Of a DNA stretch of 33,535 nucleotides, positions 1 to 7,524 are shown piece after piece. The notes below the pieces were generated by a model. The model did no database searches, was not told the DNA's origin, and worked only from the letters and a program-made list of their open reading frames with translations. Position 1 is the stretch's first letter, and the number at the start of each line of letters is the position of its first letter. A program made the translations under genes and the position numbers. The stretch is from Rhodobacter calidifons (GTDB lineage: Bacteria > Pseudomonadota > Alphaproteobacteria > Rhodobacterales > Rhodobacteraceae): NCBI RefSeq assembly GCF_011174775.1, contig NZ_JAANHS010000021.1, positions 1-33,535 of the forward strand, in the 5' to 3' direction.

Positions 1-30
1 CGATCGCAGCACAAAGCCCTCGGGAACAGA

Positions 31-107
<77 letters not shown>

Positions 108-124
108 AAAATAATTGCGATAAC

Positions 125-158
125 AAACGCTTAAGAGCCGCCCTTCGGGGCGGCGTTT
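125..158 (+). terminator. Hairpin terminator after tRNA-fMet
   Basis: GCCGCCC (137-143) pairs with GGGCGGC (148-154) around a TTCG loop. An outer AAACGC (125-130) can pair with GCGTTT (153-158) in an alternative extended stem. It lies 30 nt after the tRNA, with only a short T run. Confidence 0.6.
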
Positions 159-456
159 GCATTTGCAAAACCCGTGGAAGCACTGTGGAAGCAACAGGGC
201 GCGAAGTCCTTCATACTACTTCGAATTCCTCTTCCTACCGCGACAGTCGGCGACTTACGGAGTGCCTCGAAAAAGGTTCTTCTGTGCGAACGCTCACCGG
301 CTTAGGCAACTTTCCAGCCGAAGGAGGACGTGGCATCCAGCGATGACCGTGGCGCCTCAATCTGTCATGCACTAAGCTATACTGCAAACCACCAACATTG
401 CGGAGGCCGAGGAAGGCTAGTTTACCGCAGTCTTACCCCACGAGGAGAAGTATTCC
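159..456. other. Intergenic stretch, no gene seen
   Basis: No convincing gene lies between the tRNA terminator and the LOV gene. The open frame at 157-375 lacks a ribosome binding site and its composition is not protein-like. The motif GTGGAAGCA occurs twice around 174-192. A TATACT at 378-383 could be a -10 element, but no -35 partner is evident at the right spacing. The promoter of the LOV gene is presumably here. Confidence 0.4.
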
Positions 457-834
457 GTGTCCAAACAAGATCTTGATGAGACCTTCCTAAGGTCCCTCTT
501 GGAGGGAGACGAGGTGGAAATGAGCGTGGTTTTTTCTGACCCATCTCTTCCGGACAACCCGATGATCTTCGTGAGCGACGAGTTCGAGGAACAGACGGGT
601 TATAGACCTGATGAAGCCCTTGGGCGAAACTGTCGTTTCCTACAGGGCGCAGATACCAATCCCCACGCCATCGAAGCGATCCGGCAAGGCCTGAAGGCGG
701 AGACGCGGTTCACCATCGATATCCTGCATTACCGCAAAGATGGATCGGAATTTCTTAACCGGCTGCGCATCCGTCCGATTTATGATGGCGACGGACGTTT
801 GATGTTCTTTGCTGGCGCACAGAACCCGGTTTGA
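457..834 (+). CDS. Short LOV-domain blue-light photoreceptor
   Basis: A 125-aa protein that is one LOV domain with no attached output domain. The flavin-binding signature GRNCRFLQG is at residues 56-64, so Cys59 should form the photoadduct with FMN in blue light. Asn101 and Gln122 sit at positions used for flavin contact. At the first of the two usual Asn positions (normally in an N-Y motif) this protein has His91. It resembles the 'short LOV' proteins of roseobacters and pseudomonads (Dinoroseobacter DsLOV type, about 138 aa), which signal through dimer changes rather than a fused kinase. The start is GTG at 457, with GAGGAG nine bases upstream. It is cytosolic, and its partner cannot be read from the sequence. 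Nearby light-related genes (RegA, rhodopsin) lie 7-9 kb away. Confidence 0.9.
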   Translation: MSKQDLDETFLRSLLEGDEVEMSVVFSDPSLPDNPMIFVSDEFEEQTGYRPDEALGRNCRFLQGADTNPHAIEAIRQGLKAETRFTIDILHYRKDGSEFLNRLRIRPIYDGDGRLMFFAGAQNPV

Positions 835-995
835 TGGAGGACACGCCCACGTTTGCGCACTATGCCTGACTAATGGTCGGTTTGTTTTGAGTGGGAAACA
901 CATAGGCTGAACCGCAATAACGTTATGCGTAATGTTCCAGACATTCACTCTTTTTCAAAGCGGGGCTTGTTTTCAGAAGGTTATGAAATTGATTT

Positions 996-1008
996 ACCGA
1001 CAGTCGGT
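996..1008. promoter_or_regulatory. 13-bp palindrome, TetR-operator-like
   Basis: ACCGAC-A-GTCGGT is a perfect inverted repeat between the convergent LOV and fasciclin genes. The shape resembles TetR-family operators, but no TetR gene is in the window and no gene starts next to it. It may be a remnant or chance. Confidence 0.25.
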
Positions 1009-1028
1009 CTGACACTGCGACGAAAGAT

Positions 1029-1048
1029 GCCCGGCGCGAGCGCCGGGC
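1029..1048 (-). terminator. Hairpin terminator of the fasciclin gene
   Basis: GCCCGGCG (1029-1036) pairs perfectly with CGCCGGGC (1041-1048) around a 4-nt loop, 25 nt beyond the fasciclin stop codon. On the minus strand it is followed by ATCTTTCG, a weak T tract. Confidence 0.65.
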
Positions 1049-1073
1049 AATGATCAACTTGTTTTTCGTGCAA

Positions 1074-1499
1074 TCACTCGGTTGGCATCAGTACGGCATC
1101 GATGACGTGGATCACGCCGTTGGTACAGTCGATGTCTGCCGCAACGACTGTGGCACCGTTGACGGTCACGCCCGTGGTAGCGTCGACGTGGAGTGCCTGA
1201 CCATTGACGGTGGCGGGCTCGAGCTTTTTGCCTGCGATATCCGCCGCCATGACTTTGCCTGCCATCACGTGGTAGGTCAGGATCGCGGTCAGCTTGGTTT
1301 TATTCTCAGGCTTGACCAGTTCTTCGACCGTACCGGCTGGCAGTTTGGCGAAAGCATCGTCGTTGGGCGCGAAGACAGTGAAGGGGCCTTCGCCTTTCAG
1401 TGTGGCACCAAGGTCAGCAGCGGTCACAGCCGCAACCAAAGTTTTGAACGTGCCTGCGGCGACGGCGGTGTCTACGATGTCGTGAAGGGTGTTTGACAT
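1074..1499 (-). CDS. Fasciclin (FAS1) domain protein
   Basis: A 141-aa protein made of a single FAS1/beta-Ig-H3 domain. The H1 motif [11 protein letters not shown] is at 40-50, the conserved Tyr-His pair at 76-77, and the H2-like segment [13 protein letters not shown] closes the domain. FAS1 domains generally mediate adhesion or surface interactions and are usually exported. This one has no recognisable signal peptide, so its location is unclear. The start is supported by AGGAAG upstream of the ATG at 1499. It is monocistronic, converges with the LOV gene and has a hairpin terminator behind it. The molecular role in bacteria is poorly defined, and none is assigned. Confidence 0.9.
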   Translation of the reverse strand: MSNTLHDIVDTAVAAGTFKTLVAAVTAADLGATLKGEGPFTVFAPNDDAFAKLPAGTVEELVKPENKTKLTAILTYHVMAGKVMAADIAGKKLEPATVNGQALHVDATTGVTVNGATVVAADIDCTNGVIHVIDAVLMPTE

Positions 1500-1792
1500 T
1501 AGAATGGCTTCCTATTTTGAAGAAAATGCAAAAAGACAACTGTCGACGGGCTCACAATCGATGAGAGCCGCGCATGCAATGGTCCGAGTGTGAAGACACG
1601 AAGCCGGGCTCAAACTTTACAAAGCGCCCTTCCTCGATTGAAAGGTAGCGCTGCATTGGATCAATGCAACTGGTGGATCTGTCGGGCGGCGGAAAGACTT
1701 TTGCTGCCTGCCGCAAGATCGGCAATCCTCGCGAACAGGAAGGATGAAGCAGCCGAACAAGTGCTTGTCGACGCAAGTCGCAGCGTCATGTT

Positions 1793-2209
1793 TCAGGAGC
1801 CACCCGCCGTCCTGCCTTTGCCCCGCCATGCCAGCGACTGCTGGTTTAGCACGTTCAGGTCGGTCCTTTCCGCGATTATCTGATCGCAAAGCTGCACTGC
1901 CTCCGCGGCCTGCGCTTGGCTGAGGTGCTTGTACGCCGGGCGGGCGATGTGGTCATACCACACCCCGCTGCAAATTGTGTCGAGTACGATCCGCTGAAAG
2001 CAGTGATCGTTTCGAACCGGCCATTGCCGTTTGCTGGTTTGCGCGAGTGCGGGCATGACCGTGCGGGTCAGATGCAGATACTGCTCGACGGGTGTGAGGT
2101 GGATCGGTGGCGGCAAATCGAAACTGCGCTGCATCTTGTCTTCCGGTGATGGGATGGGCTTAGGCCGATCGGGTATTGTTAGCAGAACCAAATCCACTTC
2201 GCGTCGCAT
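1793..2209 (-). CDS. Conserved hypothetical protein
   Basis: A 138-aa protein not assigned to a named family. The C-terminal half has a run of His, Cys and Trp residues (RNDHCFQRI, GVWYDH, SLAWRGK) and a helical AAEAVQLCDQII stretch, which looks like a real globular alphaproteobacterial protein rather than a chance frame. I chose the ATG at 2209 because AGGGTGG lies just upstream; an upstream GTG at 2218 would add three residues. A short open frame ends at 2220, directly before it on the same strand, and could be co-transcribed. No signal peptide or membrane segment is seen. Confidence 0.55.
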   Translation of the reverse strand: MRREVDLVLLTIPDRPKPIPSPEDKMQRSFDLPPPIHLTPVEQYLHLTRTVMPALAQTSKRQWPVRNDHCFQRIVLDTICSGVWYDHIARPAYKHLSQAQAAEAVQLCDQIIAERTDLNVLNQQSLAWRGKGRTAGGS

Positions 2210-2219
2210 GCCGTCCACC

Positions 2220-2366
2220 CTAAAAACGGAACACGAGCTTACGACCGCAATCGAGATATGGCTTCATGGCTGTGAAATCCAACTGTCCCTCAAGCAGGTG
2301 TTCAACGGTGACAAAACTGCACAGCGCCACTCGGCCGCGCAACAAGGCCGATGCCTCATGCTGCAT
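2220..2366 (-). CDS. Possible 48-aa small protein
   Basis: This short minus-strand frame begins at an ATG preceded by GAGG with six-base spacing and ends eleven bases before the next start on that strand. The peptide is balanced in composition (segment LCSFVTVEHLLEG, ending in KLVFRF). That favours translation, but I recognise no family. It may equally be a non-coding leader between divergent genes. Confidence 0.3.
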   Translation of the reverse strand: MQHEASALLRGRVALCSFVTVEHLLEGQLDFTAMKPYLDCGRKLVFRF

Positions 2367-2426
2367 GAACGGCCTCGATAGCACGGGTGCTTGACTTCTT
2401 GATGCGGCAAAGACACCTCCAGGCCT

Positions 2427-2639
2427 ATGAAAAGCAAAATCCTCGACCCTGCGACACTTGGTGAAATCATCGAGATGGCGCTTAGCGATCATGCCAGCTT
2501 CGATCAGATCCGCACTTTGCGCGGGCTGGGGCCAGACGAGGTAAAGGCACTGATGCGACAAAACCTGAAATCCGGCAGCTATCGCACCTGGCGCAGACGT
2601 GTGCGCGCCTTTTCCGACCGGCGCGAGGTTTACAAATGA
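2427..2639 (+). CDS. TIGR03643/DUF2805 family small protein
   Basis: A 70-aa basic protein matching the pattern I know as TIGR03643 (DUF2805). It has SDHASFDQIR at 20-29, LGPDEVKALMR in the middle and the Arg-rich tail YRTWRRRVRAF-DRR-VYK. The family is a small helical protein of unknown function, possibly nucleic-acid binding given its charge and helix-turn-helix-like spacing. Its last codon overlaps the start of the next gene by four bases (ATGA-type overlap), so the two are translationally coupled. It diverges from the small genes on the opposite strand. Confidence 0.8.
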   Translation: MKSKILDPATLGEIIEMALSDHASFDQIRTLRGLGPDEVKALMRQNLKSGSYRTWRRRVRAFSDRREVYK

Positions 2640-3205
2640 AGGCTGACCCCCATCCCTGGGCCTGCGATCTGTCGCAACTGTATGCCGAGGTCTGGCGGCG
2701 CCTTACCCGCGGTGTTCACGACCGGCATGCCCCGGCCCGACACCCGACACTGGCAACTGTCAGCCCGGAAGGCAGGCCGCAGGCCAGAACGGTTGTCCTG
2801 CGCGCGGCCGACAAAGCGGCGGGCACGCTGGATATTCATACCGATCTGCGGTCAGCCAAGGTCGGAGATTTGGGCGTCACACCATGGGCAGCGTTGCATG
2901 TGTGGGACGCCTCGGCCCATCTGCAACTGCGGCTGGAGGCTCACGTCACACTTCTGACCGGTCCGGACGTGGCGGCGATCTGGGCGAGCGTGCCCGCAGG
3001 TTCGCGATTGTCTTACGGCAGCACTCCGGCACCCGGCCAGCCCATCGCACAGGCGCTGGATTACACGAAAGCCGCCGACCCGGCGTCCTTTGTCCTCTTG
3101 CGGCTCGCGGTGGCAACTGTAGACGCCTTGCATCTTGGCCCGAACCATCGCCGCGCCCGGTTTGATCGCGACGATGATTGGGCGGGGATGTGGCTTGCAC
3201 CCTGA
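2636..3205 (+). CDS. Pyridoxamine 5'-phosphate oxidase-like FMN-binding protein
   Basis: A 189-aa protein of the PNPOx-like split-barrel flavoprotein superfamily (Alr4036/Pyridox_oxase_2 group). N-terminal HPTLATVSPEGRPQARTVVLR (residues 37-57) is the first barrel strand pair with the FMN-phosphate-binding Arg. HTDLRSAKVGDL near 72-83 is the second conserved block. The C-terminal FDRDDDWAGMWLAP is a family ending (R..DD.W...WL.P). It is shorter than true PdxH and lacks its C-terminal signature, so genuine PNP oxidase activity is doubtful. It is coupled to the TIGR03643 gene by a 4-bp overlap and converges on the FolB-like gene. Confidence 0.8.
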   Translation: MKADPHPWACDLSQLYAEVWRRLTRGVHDRHAPARHPTLATVSPEGRPQARTVVLRAADKAAGTLDIHTDLRSAKVGDLGVTPWAALHVWDASAHLQLRLEAHVTLLTGPDVAAIWASVPAGSRLSYGSTPAPGQPIAQALDYTKAADPASFVLLRLAVATVDALHLGPNHRRARFDRDDDWAGMWLAP

Positions 3206-3250
3206 GATTCGCAACGCTTGAAACCGCGGCTTTCACAGCGACTGCACGCT

Positions 3251-3718
3251 TCAGGCTATGGCGTTGCGCAGCGCGGCCATCGCTTCGCCATCAACGATCA
3301 AGCGCACCCCAAGCGTGCCGGTCCCGGACAGAACCGGTCGCTTGCGCAGGCAGATGTCCAACGCCTCGATCAGGGGATACCCGGCGCAGGCTTCGACGAT
3401 GCAAGTTACCAGCCGCTCTTGAGTCTCATAGTGGTGGGCACGCGCCAGCGTGTCGATGTGCCGGATCAACGGATCATAGTCGAACACAAGCGCCATCTCA
3501 TCCCGCGGAACCATCACCAGATGCGGCGCAATCGTCAGGGTAAGATCCAGCAGATGTGCATCTGGTACTACATCATCCGGACCGTAAGTCCCGATCCGCA
3601 CAGCGATCTGCAGGTCTTTCAGTTCGACGTAACTCTGTGATGGCAAGGCCAAGCCTTCGTTTTCTGTTCGGGGTGCAGGAACGGCCGGGCAAGGCCGCGT
3701 CACCCGCACGGAAATCAT
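3251..3718 (-). CDS. Dihydroneopterin aldolase-family (FolB-like) protein
   Basis: A 155-aa T-fold protein. VELKDLQIAVRIGTYGPDD at about 31-49 matches the start of FolB/FolX proteins, followed by a strand (LLDLTLTIAP), a FDYDPLIRHIDTLA helix, and an ERLVTCIVEACAGYP segment containing the family Glu. FolB cleaves 7,8-dihydroneopterin in folate synthesis; FolX epimerises its triphosphate. The protein also fits the divergent 'second FolB' type found outside folate operons. The gene lies two bases after the stop of a small upstream gene, so the pair is an operon. Genuine aldolase activity is uncertain. Confidence 0.75.
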   Translation of the reverse strand: MISVRVTRPCPAVPAPRTENEGLALPSQSYVELKDLQIAVRIGTYGPDDVVPDAHLLDLTLTIAPHLVMVPRDEMALVFDYDPLIRHIDTLARAHHYETQERLVTCIVEACAGYPLIEALDICLRKRPVLSGTGTLGVRLIVDGEAMAALRNAIA

Positions 3719-3720
3719 AC

Positions 3721-3930
3721 TTACGCGTCATCATCCAGTGCTGCCTCGCCCGCAGCGGTTAGGCCCAGCTTCAGAAGCTGCTGTGTCAGCAGGGCTTTGT
3801 AGCGCCTCTGGCGTCTACGGGCCTTCGCACCGGACGCGCGCCAACCCTCCCGCTTGTCCTGCACAAGCTCTTCTAGATCGGCGGCAACCGTTATCTTTCC
3901 TGCGTCAGATGGTGACGTTCGCTTGGACAT
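3721..3930 (-). CDS. Small basic hypothetical protein
   Basis: A 69-aa protein when started at the ATG at 3930. An upstream ATG at 3975 would add 15 residues of poor quality (MRRACRMAAGFYSLV). The middle is strongly basic (AKARRRQRRYKALL) and predicted helical, and the end is acidic (AALDDDA). No family is recognised. The stop codon is two bases from the FolB-like start, so the two genes are almost certainly co-transcribed. Confidence 0.55.
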   Translation of the reverse strand: MSKRTSPSDAGKITVAADLEELVQDKREGWRASGAKARRRQRRYKALLTQQLLKLGLTAAGEAALDDDA

Positions 3931-4110
3931 CACCAAGCTATAGAAGCCCGCTGCCATGCGGCAAGCACGGCGCACCCGATATCAGAGATGGCGAAAGCCG
4001 TCGTGTTCGATCGCCACACCGAACCAAGGGCTGTTTTGCCACATCCTTTGAAGATGAAACCGAGGTGATACCGCCTATATTATTGTTACGCAGAAATGAA
4101 ATGAAGCGCC

Positions 4111-4755
4111 ATGAAACACAGTCACGACTTCACACCTGACACCCTGAACATCCACCACGCGCCGGTCGGCATGAATGATCGAATTGCACTCGGTGTGGTC
4201 AAGACGATGCGGGTTTTCGCGGATCGGTTCTTCGCAAAACGCTATGGGCACCGCGCCGTGGTGCTTGAAACCGTCGCCGCAGTTCCGGGGATGGTTGGCG
4301 GCCTGCTGCAGCACCTTCGCGCGATCCGGCACATTCGCGACGATCAGGGCTGGATCAAGGAATTGATCGAAGAGGCGGACAACGAGCGCATGCACCTGAT
4401 GACGTTCATCCAGATTGCGCAGCCAAGTCGGCTGGAGCGGACGCTCATCATGGTGGCGCAGGCCGTGTTCTATAACCTGTATTTCTTCCTGTACCTGCTG
4501 GCCCCCAAGACGGCTCATCGGGTGGTCGGTTACCTCGAGGAAGAGGCGGTGATCAGTTACACCCATTACCTCGAAGAGATCGACTCCGGTCGGGTTGAAA
4601 ACGTACCGGCACCGCAGATTGCTCTAAAGTACTGGAACTTGCCGTCAACTGCGCGGCTGCGCGATGTGGTGATCGTCGTGCGCGCAGATGAGGCACATCA
4701 CCGCGACACCAACCATCACTTCGCCAACCAGATCGCCAAAGGCGCACATTCCTGA
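4111..4755 (+). CDS. aox: Alternative oxidase (cyanide-insensitive quinol oxidase)
   Basis: A 214-aa di-iron alternative oxidase that oxidises ubiquinol and reduces O2 to water without pumping protons. The family ligand motifs are present in order: LETVAAVPG (Glu53), [11 protein letters not shown] (Glu92, His95), [13 protein letters not shown] (a Glu in 143-145), and [12 protein letters not shown] (Glu194, His197). Two hydrophobic helices near 50-65 and 112-130 would hold it as an interfacial protein on the cytoplasmic face of the inner membrane. The length is normal for bacterial forms, which lack the plant regulatory N-terminus. A cysteine desulfurase gene follows 95 bases downstream in the same direction. 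Confidence 0.95.
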   Translation: MKHSHDFTPDTLNIHHAPVGMNDRIALGVVKTMRVFADRFFAKRYGHRAVVLETVAAVPGMVGGLLQHLRAIRHIRDDQGWIKELIEEADNERMHLMTFIQIAQPSRLERTLIMVAQAVFYNLYFFLYLLAPKTAHRVVGYLEEEAVISYTHYLEEIDSGRVENVPAPQIALKYWNLPSTARLRDVVIVVRADEAHHRDTNHHFANQIAKGAHS

Positions 4756-4850
4756 GCTGAGTGCGCAGGTGGGGCTGTCTGAATGCGATCGGGCGACCCC
4801 AGCGATCAAGGCGGAGTCGCTGGTCACAGAAATTCAAAGGAATTGCAGCA

Positions 4851-6071
4851 ATGCTTGATGTGGAAATGATCCGCCGGGACTTTCCGATTCTGTCGCGGCA
4901 GGTCAATGGCAAGCCATTGGTCTATCTAGACAACGGCGCTTCGGCCCAGAAGCCGCAGGTCGTTATTGATGCCATCTCAACCGCCTATTCGCAGGAATAC
5001 GCCAATGTGCATCGCGGTCTGCATTACCTTTCCAATCTGGCGACCGACAATTACGAACGCGTGCGCGGCATTGTTGCGCGCTTTCTGGGCGCGGCCAGCG
5101 AGGATGAGATCGTCTTCAACTCGGGTGCGACCGAAGGCATCAACATGGTCGCCTATGGCTGGGCAATGCCCCGCATGCAGGCAGGCGATGAGATCATCCT
5201 CAGTATCATGGAACACCACGCCAATATCGTGCCGTGGCATTTCCTGCGCGAACGTCACGGCGTGGTGATCAAATGGGTCGATGTGGACAGCACGGGCGCG
5301 CTGGACCCGGTAAAGGTGCTGGAGGCGATCACGCCGCGTACCAGGCTGATCGCCGTCACGCACTGCTCCAATGTTCTGGGCACCGTCGTAGACGTGGCGG
5401 CGATTTGTGCGGGAGCACGGTCGCGCGGCGTGCCGGTTCTGATTGATGGCAGCCAGGCGGCTGTCCACCTGCCGATCAAAGTCCAGGAAATCGGCTGCGA
5501 TTTTTACGCGGTGACTGGCCACAAATTGTACGGCCCTTCGGGGTCAGGCGCGATCTATGTCCGCCGGGACCGGATGGCCGAGATGCGGCCCTTCATGGGT
5601 GGTGGCGACATGATCCGCGAGGTTATGCGCGATCACGTCACCTACAACGATGCACCGATGAAATTCGAAGCTGGCACACCTGGCATCGTGCAGACCATCG
5701 GTCTGGGCGTGGCATTGGAGTACATGATGGAACTCGGGATGGCCAACATCGCCGCGCATGAGAACCGGCTGCGCGACTATGCCCGTACGCGGCTTGACGG
5801 TTTGAATTGGATCACGGTGCAAGGCACCACGCCCGACAAAGCCCCAATTTTCTCTTTCTCGATGCAGGGCGCGGCGCATCCGCATGACATATCGACCATC
5901 CTCGACAAGAAGGGAGTCGCTGTGCGTGCAGGCCAGCACTGCGCCGGGCCGCTGATGGCGCACTTGGGGTTGAATGCCACCTGCCGCGCCTCGTTCGCTG
6001 TGTACAACACAAGTGCCGAGGTTGACGTGTTGATAGATGCGCTGGAGCTGGCGCATGACTTGCTTGCCTGA
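4851..6071 (+). CDS. sufS: SufS-type cysteine desulfurase
   Basis: A 406-aa PLP-dependent group II cysteine desulfurase that removes sulfur from cysteine to form a persulfide for Fe-S cluster assembly. The start at 4851 is preceded by AAAGGA and gives the family-typical MLDVEMIRRDFPIL beginning. The PLP lysine is in VTGHKLYGP (Lys225), and the persulfide Cys364 lies in RAGQHCAGP, close to the Lys226/Cys364 numbering of E. coli SufS. VYLDNGASAQKP near 30-41 and SIMEHHANIVPW near 120-131 are further family blocks. No sufBCDE genes are in the window, so this copy stands alone behind the alternative oxidase. Confidence 0.93.
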   Translation: MLDVEMIRRDFPILSRQVNGKPLVYLDNGASAQKPQVVIDAISTAYSQEYANVHRGLHYLSNLATDNYERVRGIVARFLGAASEDEIVFNSGATEGINMVAYGWAMPRMQAGDEIILSIMEHHANIVPWHFLRERHGVVIKWVDVDSTGALDPVKVLEAITPRTRLIAVTHCSNVLGTVVDVAAICAGARSRGVPVLIDGSQAAVHLPIKVQEIGCDFYAVTGHKLYGPSGSGAIYVRRDRMAEMRPFMGGGDMIREVMRDHVTYNDAPMKFEAGTPGIVQTIGLGVALEYMMELGMANIAAHENRLRDYARTRLDGLNWITVQGTTPDKAPIFSFSMQGAAHPHDISTILDKKGVAVRAGQHCAGPLMAHLGLNATCRASFAVYNTSAEVDVLIDALELAHDLLA

Positions 6072-6091
6072 CCGCCGTCGAACGACCCTGA

Positions 6092-6724
6092 TCAGTTGAC
6101 CAGTACTGGCGATGCGCCGATGAAGCTGCGATCCTCGATTTGCTTGACGAGGAAATCCGCGACATTCGCGCGCGCGATGACCCCGTTTCGCCATTCAGCT
6201 GGTTCGCGAAGCACCTTGTATCTCCCTGTTCGCGCACCATTCAAAAGCACGCCAGGCCGCGCAATCGTCCAATCTAGGCCGCTTTGCTTGATGAGCTTCT
6301 CCTGACGGCTCTTGTCGTCATAGGCGCGACCAAACACAATCTTGAACGGAATTCTTTGCAACGGGGCAATACTTGCTTGGCTATCCCCGGCTCCAAAGCC
6401 CGTGATGCAAATCAGGCGGTTGACGCTCTTGTCTTTCATGGCCGCGATCAGAACACGCGTCGCCTCAGAGAACAGATGCACGGGCTTGAACAAATCGCCC
6501 AAACCGACGCCGAGCGTTACGATGACCACATCAATTCCGGTAAGTGCAGCCTCTACATCTTGCTGATTCAAGGCGTTACCCTGCACCTTTTCCAATTTCG
6601 CATCAGACTGGTTTATTGATGTTGCGGATCGTGCCAAAGCGCGCACGTCATATCCTGCGGCAAGCGCTTGACGTGTGGTTTCAAGACCAATGCCTTTGCT
6701 GGCGCCAATGATCAATATCCTCAT
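6092..6724 (-). CDS. NAD(P)-binding atypical SDR protein
   Basis: A 210-aa Rossmann-fold protein with N-terminal MRILIIGASKGIG (glycine motif at residues 7-13). A second strand ends in ARS, and GNALNQQDVEAAL and VIVTLGVG follow in the pattern of NmrA-like/atypical short-chain dehydrogenases. The later DWTIARPGVL is the substrate-side motif of this 'NAD(P)H-binding' group. It lacks the YxxxK pair of classical SDRs, so it may be a reductase with an unusual active site or a redox sensor. It converges with sufS with only 20 bases between stops. Confidence 0.8.
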   Translation of the reverse strand: MRILIIGASKGIGLETTRQALAAGYDVRALARSATSINQSDAKLEKVQGNALNQQDVEAALTGIDVVIVTLGVGLGDLFKPVHLFSEATRVLIAAMKDKSVNRLICITGFGAGDSQASIAPLQRIPFKIVFGRAYDDKSRQEKLIKQSGLDWTIARPGVLLNGARTGRYKVLREPAEWRNGVIARANVADFLVKQIEDRSFIGASPVLVN

Positions 6725-6881
6725 GTTGTATTACCCCGCTTCTGTGTGGTAATCGAATATTTCGCCAGAATTTCGCATAGTTTTCCATCGGATATAATAG
6801 AAATACATAGCCACACGCTCTTTTCTAAGGGGCCTGCGCTAACCATCTTCAATTTAAACTTGTGACCGGTAAGTGGGAAAA

Positions 6882-7190
6882 TCAATCATGTTCTCCATCA
6901 GAGCGACGCCCCGCACCGCGCATGAAGAGTTTAGGACGCTTTGCAGCAACTGTAAAAGTTGCAACGGTGACGGCCGCTGCTGCAATGAGGACGGAGTGTC
7001 CAAGGATGCTTGCAGCCAGAAACGTATAACTTCCGATCGCGACCGAAAAACTAACTGCCCACATCAAGCCCAACACCTGCAGCACATAGTGTCGGACGCT
7101 GACATCAGGAATATGCCGCAGCGGGCTTACGTTGTGGTCAAACACAAAGTTCCACGCGTAGATGATGGAGGATTTTACGTTTGTAATCAT
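6882..7190 (-). CDS. Small membrane protein
   Basis: A 102-aa protein started at the ATG at 7190, which has AAGGA nine bases upstream; an in-frame ATG 45 bases earlier has poorer support. Two hydrophobic segments, around residues 38-55 (QVLGLMWAVSFSVAIGSY) and 60-80 (ASILGHSVLIAAAAVTVA), predict two transmembrane helices. A soluble N-terminus contains the motif PLRHIPD, and the C-terminus is basic. I recognise it only as a conserved Rhodobacterales-type hypothetical protein. It diverges from regA. Confidence 0.6.
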   Translation of the reverse strand: MITNVKSSIIYAWNFVFDHNVSPLRHIPDVSVRHYVLQVLGLMWAVSFSVAIGSYTFLAASILGHSVLIAAAAVTVATFTVAAKRPKLFMRGAGRRSDGEHD

Positions 7191-7524
7191 GGCATTGGTT
7201 CCTTCTCTGGCTGACAAGACATAACCGCAGGCCACGCATACTCTGCACTCATGTAAAAAGATAGCGTTGAGGCGCCGCGGTTCCAGCCGGGTGGATCAAG
7301 TTAGGCACAGGTTGGGGCGATAATGAAGGCACCGTCCAACGGTCGGTAGCCATCTCTCAAAACCAGATTCTTCGAAGCTCCCCGCTCAGACTTGCGTTCT
7401 TCCCGTTTGGGTAAGCTCTTATCGCATTTGTTCAGTGTCCGGCCTTCTCCCTTAGATCGACCCGGTGATGTTTGACCGCATCGCGTGTCACGCTACCTTC
7501 GTGACAAGAAAAGGAATGAATAAA
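7191..7524. other. Divergent intergenic region upstream of regA
   Basis: These 334 bases separate the small membrane protein from regA and must hold both promoters. I see no clear -35/-10 pair, operator or hairpin of note. In-frame ATGs at 7468 and 7516 could extend RegA, but they lack the well-spaced AAGGA of the 7525 start. Confidence 0.3.

Noticed and set aside
174-192. Repeated GTGGAAGCA near the tRNA as a possible attachment site
   Set aside because: The repeat is short, does not copy the tRNA 3' end, and no integrase is nearby.
157-375. 72-aa open frame after tRNA-fMet
   Set aside because: It starts within the terminator, has no ribosome binding site and an un-protein-like composition; treated as chance.
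2636-3205. pdxH (pyridoxamine phosphate oxidase)
   Set aside because: The fold fits but the C-terminal PdxH signature is missing, so no gene symbol is given.
4048-4081. TTGAAG and TATATT as a promoter for alternative oxidase
   Set aside because: The spacing is 22 bases, too long for a standard sigma-70 promoter.
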